Shown here one piece after another: positions 22,283 to 34,501 of a DNA stretch of 64,000 nt. The notes under the pieces are model-generated. The model had not been told where the DNA came from. It saw only the letters and a program-made list of their open reading frames with translations, and made no database searches. The stretch comes from Taxillus chinensis (taxonomy: Eukaryota; Streptophyta; Magnoliopsida; Santalales; Loranthaceae): NCBI GenBank assembly GCA_023512835.1, contig CM042089.1, positions 52,013,427 through 52,077,426 of the forward strand, read 5' to 3'. Within the stretch, counting starts at the first letter, position 1, and every line of letters begins with the position of its first letter. The position numbers and the translations under genes are program-made.

Positions 22283-24036
22283 TGTCACGCCTCGGATTTT
22301 CCGACCCAGGGAAACCGGTACGTGACTCCCCGTTCACCCACACGGAAGGCAATGGGGTTGGATTCTTGGATACCACACAAGCAAGTCTAACAATTACAAT
22401 AAATCAAATAAGCCACGTCTTTATTTAATTCGAAACATCGAAGTTCACAAAACAACCAAGTCACGATTACGGTTCAATCCGCCAGTACATTCCCCTCCTT
22501 GAAGTTACGTAAATCATAAAAGTGCATTCTTGAAATGAACAATAAAGTGGAGAGGGTCTTCCACCTTGGTGTATCCACCTACGCTCTGTAAGTCCATGGA
22601 AAAGAAGCAAACACGGTAGGAGGGTGACTGACCACAGCTCCGGTAGGGGATCAAGTCTCCCCGACCCGTCCATTGTTCTGACATCTACATGCCATGTGTA
22701 CAAGTGCGAGTGTTGTGTTACAATAATTTCAACAAACATAATAAAAACCACATCGCAATTACGACCTTCCTGCCCTGAGTATCAACACTTTATCCTAGTG
22801 ATTTAACAGCCTCTTCAGGCCAAGTGATTTGACCTCTTGGGGCCAAGTGATTTAACGCCTCTTCGAGCCAAGTGATTTAACCGCCTCCCTGGGCCCTTTG
22901 GTTTAGCCGCCTCTCGGGCAAAGTTGTTTAACCGCCTCTTCGGGCGGATACCACGATCAAGCACACCACGCACCATGGTCACTCAAGCATCCTGACCAAA
23001 ACTTGGTGTGCGCCGTTCCTGACGCACAAACCCGGCCATTGGGCCGTAGACGAACATCCGGCATACATACGTACCTTTAAACCACCGAAGTCCAGTCACC
23101 CGGACATAATACCAAACACTCAATGGGCATACACGCACGACTAAGTTCACACGGGCATTTACGTGGACATGTAGCGGGCATGTCATCCAGGCATTTTATC
23201 AAACACTTTTAATGCATCACCTAAACACCGAAACACCAAAATCGCCATTGAAGGCCAACGTTAATATAGGAAGTCACACCCATGTGAATTTACATATAAA
23301 TAATATAACGAGATATAGCTCGTAATTGCCACAGGACCTAGGACGGAGGAGGACTTAGGAAGAGCAGAATCCTGCCTTAAGCAGTCTTCCAAACTTGCTC
23401 CCGCGCTAACGCCGTCCTCCCCCGCAAGATGCTCAAGTGACGGCCGTAACTCCCCTTCCTTCTCTCTCTACAGCTCTCTCTCTCTACGACGATTGCGGCT
23501 GAAGAGAACCACCAAACCTAAAACGGAGGGCTTCTCCTCATATATAGACAACCCGACATCAAAACGCGTAGTTTTGATTAAGTGAATCCCGACGTCAAAC
23601 TGGCGTAGTTTTGATCACACTAGTTAACACCTTTTCGCACCCCATGGGCCAAAATACTCGGAATTTGACATGGTCCTTTGGAGAAAGTTCCTTAGAATGT
23701 CAAAACCAAGGGAACCATGCAAAAATATGCACACACGCCGATTTGCACGTGAATTCCCCGATTCACGTGCGACTCAATATGTGCTCCAAATGCTCTCAAG
23801 CTTACCTAGCCTCCTTGCGTCGTTTAGAAGACAACCACACTTACGCGTGAATTGGACCCATATCCGTGCACCTCCAATACATGTCCGTTTGGCACGAAAC
23901 CGCTGGTAGATAGAGGACACCATTACAAGCATCTTTCCTTTTGCACGTGAATTCATTGGAGTCCATTTACTAGGTGAAATCTAGAAAAACTCTACTCGGG
24001 AGGCAAAGCGACTAACTCGTGAGTACGGGTCCTTAC
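22283..24036 (-). repeat. Tekay-3 5' LTR
   Basis: Minus orientation, from the terminus at 24036 to tgtcacgcc (complement) at 22283. It carries the same landmarks as 15030-16775 but with many more small deletions and odd substitutions, for example tgcgtcgttt (23817) where the partner has tgcatcattt (16611). Confidence 0.9.
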
Positions 24037-24041
24037 GGTGA

Positions 24042-24300
24042 CCCAATAATATCCTAATCGCATGATTTGTCTTGTTAATGCATGTCCCGTTTGCATGTGA
24101 ACCACATTCTCCTTCTGCCTTCTTTCGTTATCGTGTTGATTCTTCTTTTGCCACCTACCATGATAATACCATGTCATGGTTTCTCTTGTATAGAATCGAG
24201 CCATCAAGATTAGTTGGATGTTGACCTTGGATATTTCTTTTATCGGAGGCGGAGGCCTCAGTTGGATACTCTTGTTTAAGCAAGTATTATGCGATATCAT
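24042..24300 (-). pseudogene. Ogre integrase, N-terminal zinc-binding part
   Basis: The minus-strand sequence reads GHALTRQIMRLGYYWVT up to the Tekay-3 target duplication. This is the H-H half of the HHCC zinc-binding domain of a Tat/Ogre integrase. The CC half continues at 15024. Confidence 0.85.
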
Positions 24301-25700
24301 TGTACAGGGCTTTTCTTGGTATTTTCGTTAATGGCCATGCGCTGATGTGTAGGAGCATCTTGTATGTGGATATCAAAAGCTGAACTTCAACTTTGTGTCT
24401 AGCGGAAGGAGGGAGGCTAAAGTGGTTAGCATCGGGAATGCGATTGTATTCCCTGGGCATATCGGAATGGCTAACACCATGACCTGGTGGGCTCGTTGAC
24501 CACATTGTCCCGCTATGTTTGATACTTCGGCCGAAATGATGTTGATGTGCTCATCAGGAAGCCAATAGTCATGGGCTCAAAGTCTTCCCGATTTTCTATC
24601 TGCAAGATAGTGGCTATCGTACTTCACTTTATGTCCTTTTGAGGTATGTAGATGATATCGTACTCAGATAGGATCAATTGCCACTTGGTGATTCTTCCGA
24701 GAAATGGATGGCTTTTCCAGAGATATTTGAGCGGATCGTGCCTTGAAATCAGCCAAGTAGTATGATAAAGAGTGTATTGCCTCAATCTTCTTGTTATCGA
24801 GACAAGAGCACGTCACGTCTACTCCAGGGTGTGTAGTTTTCTTCATTGATGGTGAACTTACTTTGAGGTAATAAATGGCTCCTCTTTCTTGCAGTGGAAT
24901 CGTGTTGCCCCAAGACCCTGACCCATCGCCAACTCCTGAGCGGTCAGTATAAGATTAGAGTCTATCCGGTCTTGGTGGGACCAAAATAGGTGGGTTAGAC
25001 CAGGTATTGTTTGATCTTGCCAAAAGCCTCTCGACAACGTCGTTTCAAATTTGGGGTTGTTCTTAGTAAAGTCTTGAAAATGGGTTCGCATGTGGCATTA
25101 ATTGGGAAATAAATCGGGCAATATAATTGGTCGCCCTAGGAATCCTCAACCTCCTTGATGGTCCGTGGTGGCGGCGTCTCTTGGATAGCTCGAACTTTAT
25201 CTGGATCGATTTAACTCCTTTTTGGCTCACAATGAAACCCAAGTTTTCAGACATGGCTCCCGAAAGTGCATTTTTGGGTTCAATTTCAGTGATATTCCCG
25301 TAGCCTGGTGAAGGAGCTTGCGAAGTACCGAATATGATCTTCGATTAGCCGTGATTTAGTTATCATGTCATCCACATGCACTTGATTTCTTATGCGTCAT
25401 GTCATGGAATAGGTCGCCCTTAGCTCATTTCTCTAGTTGCCCCTAGCGTTCCTCGGAGCCAAAGGCATCGCATTATGGCGAAGGTGCCCAAAGTGTCGTG
25501 AATGTGGTCCTCTCTTTGTGTTCGAGGCATCCGAATTTGATTATAGCCAGAAACCATCCATGAATGAGAATAGGTGTGTTTTGCTGTACTATCCCTGGAG
25601 GTATCAATATGAGGAAGCGGGAAGTTGTCTTTCGGATTGGCCCGGTTTAGATCTCCATAGTCGACACACACGCATACCTTCCTCCTTTCTTGAGCTTAGT
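24301..25700 (-). pseudogene. Ogre reverse transcriptase and RNase H, degraded
   Basis: Minus strand, 5' to 3': RT fingers/palm MCVDYGDLNRANPKDNFPLP and GYNQIRMP (25671-25500); ENLGFIVSQKGVK and NYIARFISQL (25254-25063), the RT thumb in Tat style; LTAQELAMGQGLGA (about 24940), the RNase H start; and HSDMPREYNRIPDA (about 24450), the RNase H end. These signatures place it in the Tat/Ogre lineage. The YVDD stretch (about 25340-25380) is disrupted; many stops. Confidence 0.87.
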
Positions 25701-26199
25701 CTAACGTTGGCCACCCGTACGGATAGTGGGAGACACTTAGGAAACACATCCATTGCTTTTGACTTCTTCTTTAATCTTCGATATCATCTCCGGTCTCATT
25801 CTTACGTAATTTACTGCATCTTGCTTGCACTCGGCTTCACGGGTATGTGATGTTGCACCATATCTGCGTGCTATCCGGGCATATCTTGGTATGACCATGC
25901 AAAAATATCGATGTAGCTTAACTTACTTGGCTCGATTAACTCTTTCGTGTCGTTAGGTATCGAAGACCCCACCCTCAATTCTTTGGTTGGAATTTGTTGT
26001 CCCCCAAGTTCACTAGCCCCCTCCCCGGGTCCTCACTGGGATAGATGGCGATCATCCTTTTCCAATAGACATATGATCTCTCCCGGTAACTCGGGTCTCT
26101 CTCCTGTTCTCGTTAGCTTCAAATACGGGCTTCTCCCGGTTTGGACTCGGTCCGAACCTTTGGCATCCCATTTGCCTTCGTATCTTATGTTTTCGTTGA

Positions 26200-26400
26200 C
26201 ATTGTGATACCTTCTTATAAGGGAATGACGAGTTGGTAACCAAATATGATATATATGTTATGAATGGAATGCACCATGAAAGATTTTGCAAAAACTTTTT
26301 ATTGGAAGTTTTAAGGAAAAAACAAATGTTCATAGCTTCAAAGTACATTAAAATAAAATACGTTAAATCGCGACTCGTAAGCGTTACATTATGGGAAGGT
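26200..26400 (-). other. Possible Ogre pro-RT intron
   Basis: A sharply AT-rich stretch lies between the protease/G-patch frame (ending 26461) and the RT. Ogre elements are known to carry a spliced intron at this place. I cannot fix donor and acceptor sites; a TTACCAACTC...TTATAAGAAG pyrimidine-poor end near 26220 is one candidate. It could instead be decayed coding sequence. Confidence 0.35.
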
Positions 26401-26460
26401 CCAAGCTAGTCCCGATTGTTCATTGGCTGGTTGGGATCCTCTCCCACTAAGCTGAACTGT

Positions 26461-27740
26461 CTAGCTTGGTGCGTGCTCATTTGTGTCCAATATTTCTGAT
26501 CCCCGTCTTGGGCTCGGGTTAGCTCTTATGGATAAACCCTCCTTCGGAATGTAACATTCGGGAAGCTTCTCCTTCTTCTTATCCTGGCCTTTGCAATCTT
26601 GCCATTCGACTTCCTCTTCCGATAGCTTCCCTACGTTTGTCGACTTTTTGTAGGGACGTAGCCCGGTCCAGGCTTTTGGTATTTTCTCGGATGGTCGGGG
26701 GTTTACGAATCCCCTGGTAGTCCGGGCTAATCCTTGCCCCGGTTTGTACCCCTTTGTTTGATCATGTTGTTGCAGCCATTTTCTTTGCCTTCGGTGAATG
26801 ATGGTGCAGGGCTGACGACGTTCACCATCTGAAAGCCCGATAGGAGCTTGCGGCACATCTTCGTTGCTTTCAACATAAAAGGCGTCTTTGGTTTGGTGAT
26901 GAGAAAACTTGTCTCTGAGAGCTCCGGATGAAATGGACCCCATTACAAGCCATCTTACGGTGGAGACTTGATGCTAACTCTGCCCGTGTGGATCCGAAGT
27001 CTTCCCAACAAGCATTTGTAATATGGTGTGATGTTGACACTGAAATTCCAGCTTGAGTCGTTTGACTGATCAAAGTGGAATATCCGAGTTCCCACCATTT
27101 AGCTTTCCTCCCTCCAATGCTCGTACTTTCATCGTACGAGCCGCATGCTGGGATGCGTCGATTGGGAGTTCTTAGCAGTATATGCAAGGGCATAATGTTC
27201 AAGGCCGAGCCGTTGTCAATGATACACGGGCTATGGTGTGCCTTGCAGTTGGCCGTGATGTCTAGAGCTTTTATGTGCCCCTATCCTTCTTGAGGGTGGC
27301 ACAAGTAAGTCTCCAAAGCCAATGGCGTTGTTCGTGATGAGGTTACTGGCGATTCCATCGACATTTGCCTCGAGACGGTCGGTGGGACATTAAGCTTGGC
27401 TCAAAACTTGGTGACTTCCGGTGAAAACACGAATCCATCATTAATGAGAGCAAGGAGATACGAAGAAGGTTGTCGACTTAGCTGATCCACAATATTATAC
27501 TCGCTGTTTCATGAATTTTCGGAAATCCAATGTCTCTCTTCCGGTGACCGGTGCTCCTTTCTTTGTTGCCTCCAGCGTTGGCTCGATATCCAGTTACTGC
27601 GCTTTTTCATTCTTTGGTTCGTACGCCCGTATCGAGGGCATAAGCCTTACCACTCCAAAGTTATCTTCTCTTGCTCCGGTGGCTCCACTGGACTACTTCA
27701 TGTTGTAATTCCATGGGACTGTTTTATCGATTTTATAGGG
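26461..27740 (-). pseudogene. Ogre protease region with G-patch-like motif
   Basis: Minus strand: VPWNYN near 27720 (Tat pro N-terminus), NIMPLHILLRTP (27200-27160) just after the expected DNGSALN active site, then ASSLHRKMACNGVHFI (near 26960) and GYKPGQGLARTTRGF (about 26740-26700), a G-patch-like motif typical between pro and RT in Tat/Ogre. Retropepsin processes the polyprotein; G-patches are thought to bind nucleic acid. Frameshifts occur at 26870-26940 and elsewhere. Confidence 0.8.
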
Positions 27741-27842
27741 GAAAGGGTAAAAACACCTATGGTAAAGGGTGCAATTCCATGCGGTAGTTGTGGGATTTCG
27801 GTCCACTCCCCCTGTCCCGGCCAGGGACTTGAGCCATGGATA

Positions 27843-28932
27843 GTGAGCTTAATTCCATGTGGCGATGACGGGATCTCGAACCTTAATGATTAAGACAAGG
27901 GGTGTTGGCACCCATGGCGATTTGTGTGAATCTTCTTCTTGGATCATGTGGCTTTGGTTGTCCTTTCCTCTCTTGAGAATTCTTCGTCCTTTGGTCCATG
28001 AGTTTTTGCACCACCTCGATAACCTCGATACATTATGGCGATGTCATGTCCGTGACATCTTGTGATAGGCATTGTTTTCCCTACGTTCCTCTTCCTGCCC
28101 TTTGGCGTGTCTTTCGCAAGTATATAGCCATATTCACCTCACGAAGTAAACAAATGTGTTTTCTCCATTTGTACTTGGGAGACCCTTTTCGAGCCGTGCT
28201 TCATTTTGATACTAACAACATTATTGGGGTGTTTTGTGGGAGGATTGCTGTTCACATTTGGCGTCCCAGACAGTGCGGAAAAAATCCGACCATTTTGCAT
28301 CCTTTAATGCGAACCATCCTCCTGAATGTTATACAATTCTCGATATCATGTCCATCTCCTCCATGATACTCACATCGGCATCGCTTATACCAGGCCGGGG
28401 GAGGAGTCTTTATTTCTCTGGGGTATAGGGGTTACCATCCTTGCCTACAGAGCTTAGGGGTATGGTCCGCGTAAGTCGTTGGAATAGGATCGAACTCTTA
28501 TCGTGGTCGACAGAAGCCGATTCGCTCTGCTTGGTGGGTCGGGGCCCTTAGTTGCCTGTCCTTGGAATAAGGCTCCTGGTCCTTCTGAGTTCTTGGCCTT
28601 GGTTGCTCGGTATGGCGCTCTCGGTTGAAATAAGTTAGGTGCCATTGCGTATGGAAATAGGACCCCTCCCTGGCCGGGTATGGCATGAATTGGGGAGATG
28701 GAGCAGGTGCGGCATAAGCTACTACCGGCGACCCTCTGTAGCATCCTCGCGCTTGGTAGAATGTTGGTTGTGATTGGTGGTGTGCTTGGTATGCAGGTTG
28801 CTCTCATTTTCCTTCTTCTTTCCTGGTGGTTGAAACCGTTTTGATGCCTAACCTGTCACCCTTTATCTTTCCTCCTTTAATTCCCTCTCTACACGTTCAT
28901 CGGATGCAACCAAGTTTGCAAAGTTGTTGGAA
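27843..28932 (-). pseudogene. Ogre gag C-terminal module, copy 3 (most downstream)
   Basis: Homologous along its length to 42117-43235. It holds the MAPNLFQPRAPYR segment (28650-28610), a remnant of the CEYH...GH knuckle near 28370, the CPYH-type knuckle region near 28060, and the block ending in aattccatgtgg at 27851. It starts at the gttgttggaa junction (28927-28932). Numerous indels. Confidence 0.88.
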
Positions 28933-29141
28933 TCTTTCATTCCGTATGACCGTGGCGGGATCTCCGGAGCCTTAATAGTTTAGACAAGGGGTGTTGGCAC
29001 CGTGGCGATTTGTGTGAATCGTCTTCTTGGATCGTATGGCTGGTTGTCCATTCCTCTTGAGAATCCCATCATCCTTTGGTCCATGAGTTTTTACCACCTC
29101 GAGCCTCGGTACAATCTAGCGATATAATGTCCCCGTGACAT
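28933..29141 (-). pseudogene. Ogre gag module copy 2, downstream third
   Basis: Collinear with 42117-42333 of copy 1 but with many small changes. It ends in ccccgtgacat, the target duplication of the solo LTR that follows. The rest of copy 2 lies at 34104-34501 and 41604-42116. Confidence 0.88.
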
Positions 29142-31489
29142 TGTAGGACCTATTTTGTCGGGTTGGACATCTAACCCCATTGATATACCTTCTCCCCTTT
29201 CCCGTATACCTTCTTGAACAGGTCCACAATGATCCCTTACTTCCAAGGAATGGTCTACCTCGATCCGCATGGGATGGATACAAGTGACACGGATGGGGAG
29301 TTAAAATTAATGACTTTGCTACAAGTCCTTGAACGCCCCAAGACTGACACCGAGGTGATGGAGGATGAAAATTCGAGACCAACGCACTTGATCAAGTTCA
29401 AATCGGACTTAAAATGAAGTTATGGCCAAAACAACTTCCGTTGGAAAAAGTCAAACTTGCCAAAATGAGGCCAATACCCCTGGTCAGCGCCGTAAAAGTG
29501 ATCATGCGAAACTCTTCAAAATGCCTATGTAGGCGAATACGCGGATCTCCCAAACAATTCACGGAAGGTTATCCGTTTTGCATTTTTAATGGGGGTAAGG
29601 TAATTAAAAGTTAAAAAAAAACCGGGGTTGACGCGTTGCTGATGAAACCTATCGACTACTACGACCCGTTGACCCTCGAACCTGAAGCTCGAAGCCCCAA
29701 AGCCTCGAAGCCTCGAAGCCCGGCTCAGCCCCGAAGCCCCAAGCCCCGAAGCCCGAAGCCCCGAGCCTCGAACCCCGAGCTAAGCCCCAGCCCAGCCTCG
29801 AAGCCGAAGCTCGGCCAGCCTCGAAGCATTGAAGCCTCGAGCATCGAAACCTCGAAGCCATCGAACCCCGTTGACTCTGTTGATTCCGACCTTCGACCCT
29901 TCCACCCTCGAAGCCTCGTTCCCCGACACTCCGACCCGACCCGCAGTACCCGTCGCCTTTCGCCGTCACCTCGAAGCACCATTCTTGACCTTCGACCCGT
30001 GACTCCCAACCTTGACCTACGACCCTCGGACCCTGAAGCTCACCGGCCTCCGACGTTCGACCAAGCCCCGTTGACCCGTTGACCTGACCCGCCGACACTC
30101 CGACCCGAACCCTGACTTCCAATATCGGTAAGTTTTGGCCCGTTGACCGTTGACCTTCGAACTTCCGACACTTGACCCGTTGACCGTTGACTTTGCCCCA
30201 AAGTCGACCCACGAAGCTCCGACCTCTGTCGAAGCGCTCCGACACCGACTTCCGAACCCCGACCGCTGTTTTTTTTGCCTTTGATTTTCTCCGTGACTTC
30301 CCTCGGCGGCTTATTTTTTCGGTGGCTTCCGCGAGACCCGTCTTCTGCTGGCCACCTAACAAGATCACTCACCAACCTATCAACCATGTCCTGCAATGCA
30401 ACTAAAAAGGCATCACGAGCTCCCCGTTCCCTCACTTGTCCATCCACGGACAAAATCTGAGAATCACAATTAAAAAGCAGCGCCTTCATATTGGAGCATT
30501 AAATACGACAGTTATGAGAATCCGGCCAAATATTTTAAACCATCAGATGCAGTCTTCGCCCCTGCGCAGCATGAGGTTCTTCGGGAGTGTGGGTTTCGTT
30601 GAGAGAGATTCGTTGAAAGGAGAGAAAAAAAACTTTCGTTTGAGCAAAAAAAACACTGAGACAAGCAAAAAAAAACATAGAGAGAGAAAGGAAAAGAAAG
30701 AAAGGAGAAAGAGATAGAAAGCACGGTTCGTTGAGAGAAAAGGGAGATCGGCGTTAAAAAAAAAAGGAAGAGAAGAAGAGAGAGGGATCGTTAGAAGCTG
30801 CTACCACTACAACCTTAAACCAAGCCTGGCCTTATCGTAAAAAAAACACCCCCGGCCTCGACGCCAAAAGTCCCGATGACCTCGTCATCAAAACCTCCCG
30901 ACTCCTCCTTGCAAACGCAAAAAAAAACATAGAATCTGAATCGTCATCGCAGAGATCACTCGTCCACTCCTTGCAAACTCCGCTTTCAGCCATCTCTTTC
31001 TTTTACACTACTGTAGCCCTCCCATCTCGAAATACTAGGGAAGTCTTTTCATAAGTCCCTGTCGAAGTCTGTTGGTTCGAGTCAAGCAAAAAGCGGCCAT
31101 CGGGCGCCGGCGGGGGCTCAGCCCGAGAAGATTAACGTTTAAAGCTTGAAATCCGGTTAACCCTTATCTTTTCACTTTTTCGGCTTATTTGTATACATGT
31201 TTGGTGTATTGTTTTTTTTTAATTTTTCTAGTTTTCATTTTAGTTTATCTAGATTTGATGTAATTGCTTTTCAGCCTTTTTTCCATTGTATTTTCCCCTT
31301 TATTTCTTCTTATGTGTATATGTAATATGTAAAGTATAGTAAAAAAGGGACAAAAAAAAAGAGAGAGAGAGCAAGGGGAAGGATGAAAAAAAAAAGTGTG
31401 ATTTTCTTTTTCTTTTGTGGATGCCATAACCACACACTTCACGCTTTTATTTTCATGCACATATTCCTACATTTGCTTTAAGATTTTGG

Positions 31490-31950
31490 GTTCACAAAAA
31501 CAAAAAAAAACAAAACAAAAAAAATAAAACAAAAACAAACAAAAAATGTTTTTTCATGTTTTAAAGCCAAAAAAATGTTTCGTTGTTTTGAACAAAAAAA
31601 AACCAAAATTAGTATTTCAATTCCCAAACAAAACAAAAGAAAAAAAACAAAAACAAAAAAAACAAAACAAAAACTAACAAAAAAATGTTTTTTCATGTTT
31701 TAAAGCCAAAAAAAAACGTTTCATTGTTTTTGAACCAAAAAAGAAAAAACCAAAATTAGTATTTCAATTCCAAAAAAAAAAAAAAAAAACAAAAACAAAA
31801 AAAAAACAAAAAAAATGAAGCAAAACAAAACAAAACGTTTTTTTACAAAAACAAAAACAAAAAAACAAAAAAAAAAACAAAAACAAAAAATGTATGTTTT
31901 CTAAAAAAACCAAAGAAAAAAGAAACAAAATCGTTTCCTAGGACTTCAAT
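31490..31950 (+). repeat. A-rich low-complexity tract
   Basis: Runs of A broken by single C or short G/T words, with two imperfect copies of a block containing gttttttcatgttttaaagcc (31555, 31685; split motif). The counterpart on the other strand is the T-rich 46925-47170. Open frames here are low-complexity. Confidence 0.85.
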
Positions 31951-32160
31951 TTCCAAAAGCAAAACCAAAAACTAAAACCAATCCCTAGGATCTCATTCTC
32001 CACTTCAAACAAAAACCCAAAATTTTTAGGATTCTTTTTTAGAAATTTAGGATAATTCCATTTTAACCATGACTTTAATAAATAAATTAGCTAAATAAAA
32101 ATCATAGACTTTTTAGGAAACTTAACCCCTTATGGCGGTACAAATAAAAATAAAACCTCC

Positions 32161-33869
32161 TGTGAGGACCCGTACCTTGAGTTAGTCAGGTTATGCCTTG
32201 TAGAGTTCTTTTCTAGATTTTGACCTAGTGAATGGACTCCAATTAATTGCGTGCAAAAGAGAAAGATCTTAGAATGATGTCCCCGTCTACCATGATAAGT
32301 TTCGGGCCAAACGGACGTGTATGTGAGGTGCACGTGAAATGGGTCCAATTCACGATGCAAGTGTGGATTGTCTTACTGCGTGATGCGGAGGCTAGGGTGA
32401 AGTTTGAAGCGCGTTTAGTGCATTTGGAGTTGCACGTGGTGGGAATTGCGTGCAAATTGGCGATCTTAGGCATGTTTTTGCATGGTTACCTTGGTTTTGT
32501 CATTTACAATCATCTTTTCTCAAAGGACCATGTTGGAATTGTGAATATTTTGGTGTGTATGGATGTGGAAAGGTCATAAGTGGTTCCGTGAAAACTACGT
32601 CGTTTTGATCTTTTGGGATTCACTTAATCAAAACTACGTCGTTTTGATGTTGTGTTGTCTAATATAAGGGGAGGAAAAGCCCCTCTTTTTTTACGTTAGG
32701 GTTTGTTGCTCCTGACCGTCATGAGAGAGAGAGAGAAGAGAGGGAAGGAGAGCTCTGGTTCTTTGCCCGGGCGTCTTGCGATGGGTGGTCGGTGCTTCGT
32801 GGGTGGACGGTGTTCGACGTGGGATCGGGACATTCTTTGTGTTGTTGCGTTTTACTTGAGGTAGGGGAGTTGTTTCACTAAACCCTCCTCTGTCCTGGGG
32901 TTAGAGCTGATTATGGAATATATCTTGTTATATATATATATGTAATCCATATAGGTGTGATCTCGTATATGGATGTTGGCTATCAGTGGCATTTTGGTGT
33001 GATTACGTAGTTTAAATTGCTATGTTTGATGAAAAGCTTTTGTGTGAATATGTTTGTGTGTACATGCCCATTACGTGTTTGTGTATGCTGTGTGGTAGGA
33101 CTTGTGATTTAGTGTATGTATGTATCTTGGTGTTGCTCTGTGCTGAGATGCGTGGTTGTGCACTTGTGAGCGGGTGCACACAAGTGTTTGGTTTATGCTT
33201 GGGTATTTGTGGTGTGTGTTGTGTGCATGCTTGTCCTTTACCCTCGGTTTTGGCCTGAAAGAGGCGGTTAAGCACTACTTTGCACGGGAGGCGGTTAAAC
33301 CGATGTCTGAAGAGGCGGTTAAAGCTACTTTGCACGAGAGGTGGTTAAATCAGTGGCCTGAAGAGGCGGTTAAACTACTTGCTTGAGATGTGTTTTGTTA
33401 GCCTGTGTGGCAATAGAAGATTGTAATTGTTGATGTGGTTGTTATTATGTCTGTTGAAATTATTGTAACATGACACTGCACTGGTACACATGGCATGTAG
33501 ATGCTAGGAGCATGGGATGGGTTGGGGAGACATGATCCCTACTGAGCTGTGGCTCACCCCTCCTACTGTGTTTGTTTTCCAGGGACTTACAGGCGTTAGG
33601 TGGATACACCAAGGTGGAAGACCATAATTATTTTTACTCTCTTCCATTTATGTTTTGTTTTCTTATGGGAATTGATGTAACCCCAGTGGGGAAAGGATTT
33701 TGTTGTAATAAACTGGCTTGGATTGCTTTTAATGAACATTACTTTCTTGAATGTTGTGGATGTTTAAAATGTGATATTCTTGGTTTGCATCCAAACCCCT
33801 TTGCCCTCTGTGTGGGTAAAAGGGGAGTCACGTACCGGTTTCCTCGGGTTGGAAATCCGGGGCGTGACA
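32161..33869 (+). mobile_element. Tekay solo LTR nested in the Ogre solo LTR
   Basis: TGTGAGGACCCGTACC at the start and GGGGCGTGACA at the end match the other Tekay LTRs; no internal sequence is present. Flanks are cctcc (32156-32160) and ctccc (33870-33874), an imperfect duplication of the cctcctcctcc run found uninterrupted, inverted, at 46702-46713. It holds two ACGT-core near-palindromes (32587-32608, 32627-32648), a TATA-like aatataag and gaggcggttaa repeats (33260-33380). Confidence 0.92.
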
Positions 33870-34103
33870 CTCCCCCTCCTAAATTAGATACCGAAAGGGC
33901 GCTGTAAGGGTGCTAATCCTTCCCAACACGTAACCAACTCCCGAACCCATCTCTGATAACGCAGACCATACACTTAAGACTACTCAAAGTAGAGGGTATC
34001 CAACTGTACCCCAAAAACAGTTGGTGGCGACTCTAAAATTTCTCACCATTGGTCTAGTTTAAGCTCACCCCAAAAAGGGCTCGGACGAAAACCAGTGATG
34101 ACA

Positions 34104-34501
34104 GACATCTTGTGATAAGGGCATTGTTTTTCCCCATCTGTTCCTTTTCCTGCCTTTGGCGTGTCTTTAGCAAGTATATAGCCATGTTCCTGTAACAGAG
34201 TAAACAAATGTGTTTTCTCCATTTGTACTTGGGAGACCTTTTCCAGCCGTGCTTCATTTTCGATACTAGCAACAATATTGGAGTGTTCTGGGAGAGGATT
34301 GCTGTTCACATTTGGCGTCCCAGACAGTGCTGAAAAATCCAGCCATTTTGCATCCTTTAATGCCTGAAGCTTCGTTTTGAATGTTATACAATTCTCGATA
34401 TGATGTCCATCTCCACCTGCATGATACTCACATCTGGCATCTGGCTTATACCAGGCCGGGGAGGAGTCTTTTTTTCTCCCAAGGGTATAGGGGTTACCAT
34501 C
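34104..34501 (-). pseudogene. Ogre gag module copy 2, central part
   Basis: The minus-strand frame shows CEYHAGGDGHHIENC, an atypical knuckle C-x2-H-x5-H-x4-C, then KDAKWLDFSALSGTPN and the start of the CPYHKMS knuckle, cut by the solo LTR. It is nearly identical to 42334-42725. It ends with ccatc, the Athila target duplication. Confidence 0.92.

Larger units (their letters stand above)
15030..24036 (-). mobile_element. Tekay-3: full-length chromovirus inserted in the Ogre integrase
   Basis: LTRs at 15030-16775 and 22283-24036 face the minus strand and enclose a decayed gag-pro-RT-RNaseH-INT-chromodomain. The 5-bp target duplication ggtga flanks it (15025-15029, 24037-24041). The outermost LTR bases are mutated (gtatccgcc at the left end for tgtcacgcc; the final a missing at right). 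Removing it rejoins the Ogre integrase between ...LGYYWVT (24042) and MEKDCIN (15024). Confidence 0.93.
29142..34103 (+). mobile_element. Ogre-family solo LTR inserted antisense in gag
   Basis: It starts TGTAGGACC and ends GTGATGACA, is flanked by gacat (29137-29141, 34104-34108), and has no PBS, PPT or coding region beside it. It is homologous to the host Ogre 5' LTR (46477-49904) in reverse orientation. Without the Tekay LTR it carries it is about 3.25 kb. Contents include tcgaag-type words (29640-30250), an A-rich tract (31490-31950) and a conserved end (33870-34103). It lacks the 85-bp repeats of the host LTRs. Confidence 0.9.
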
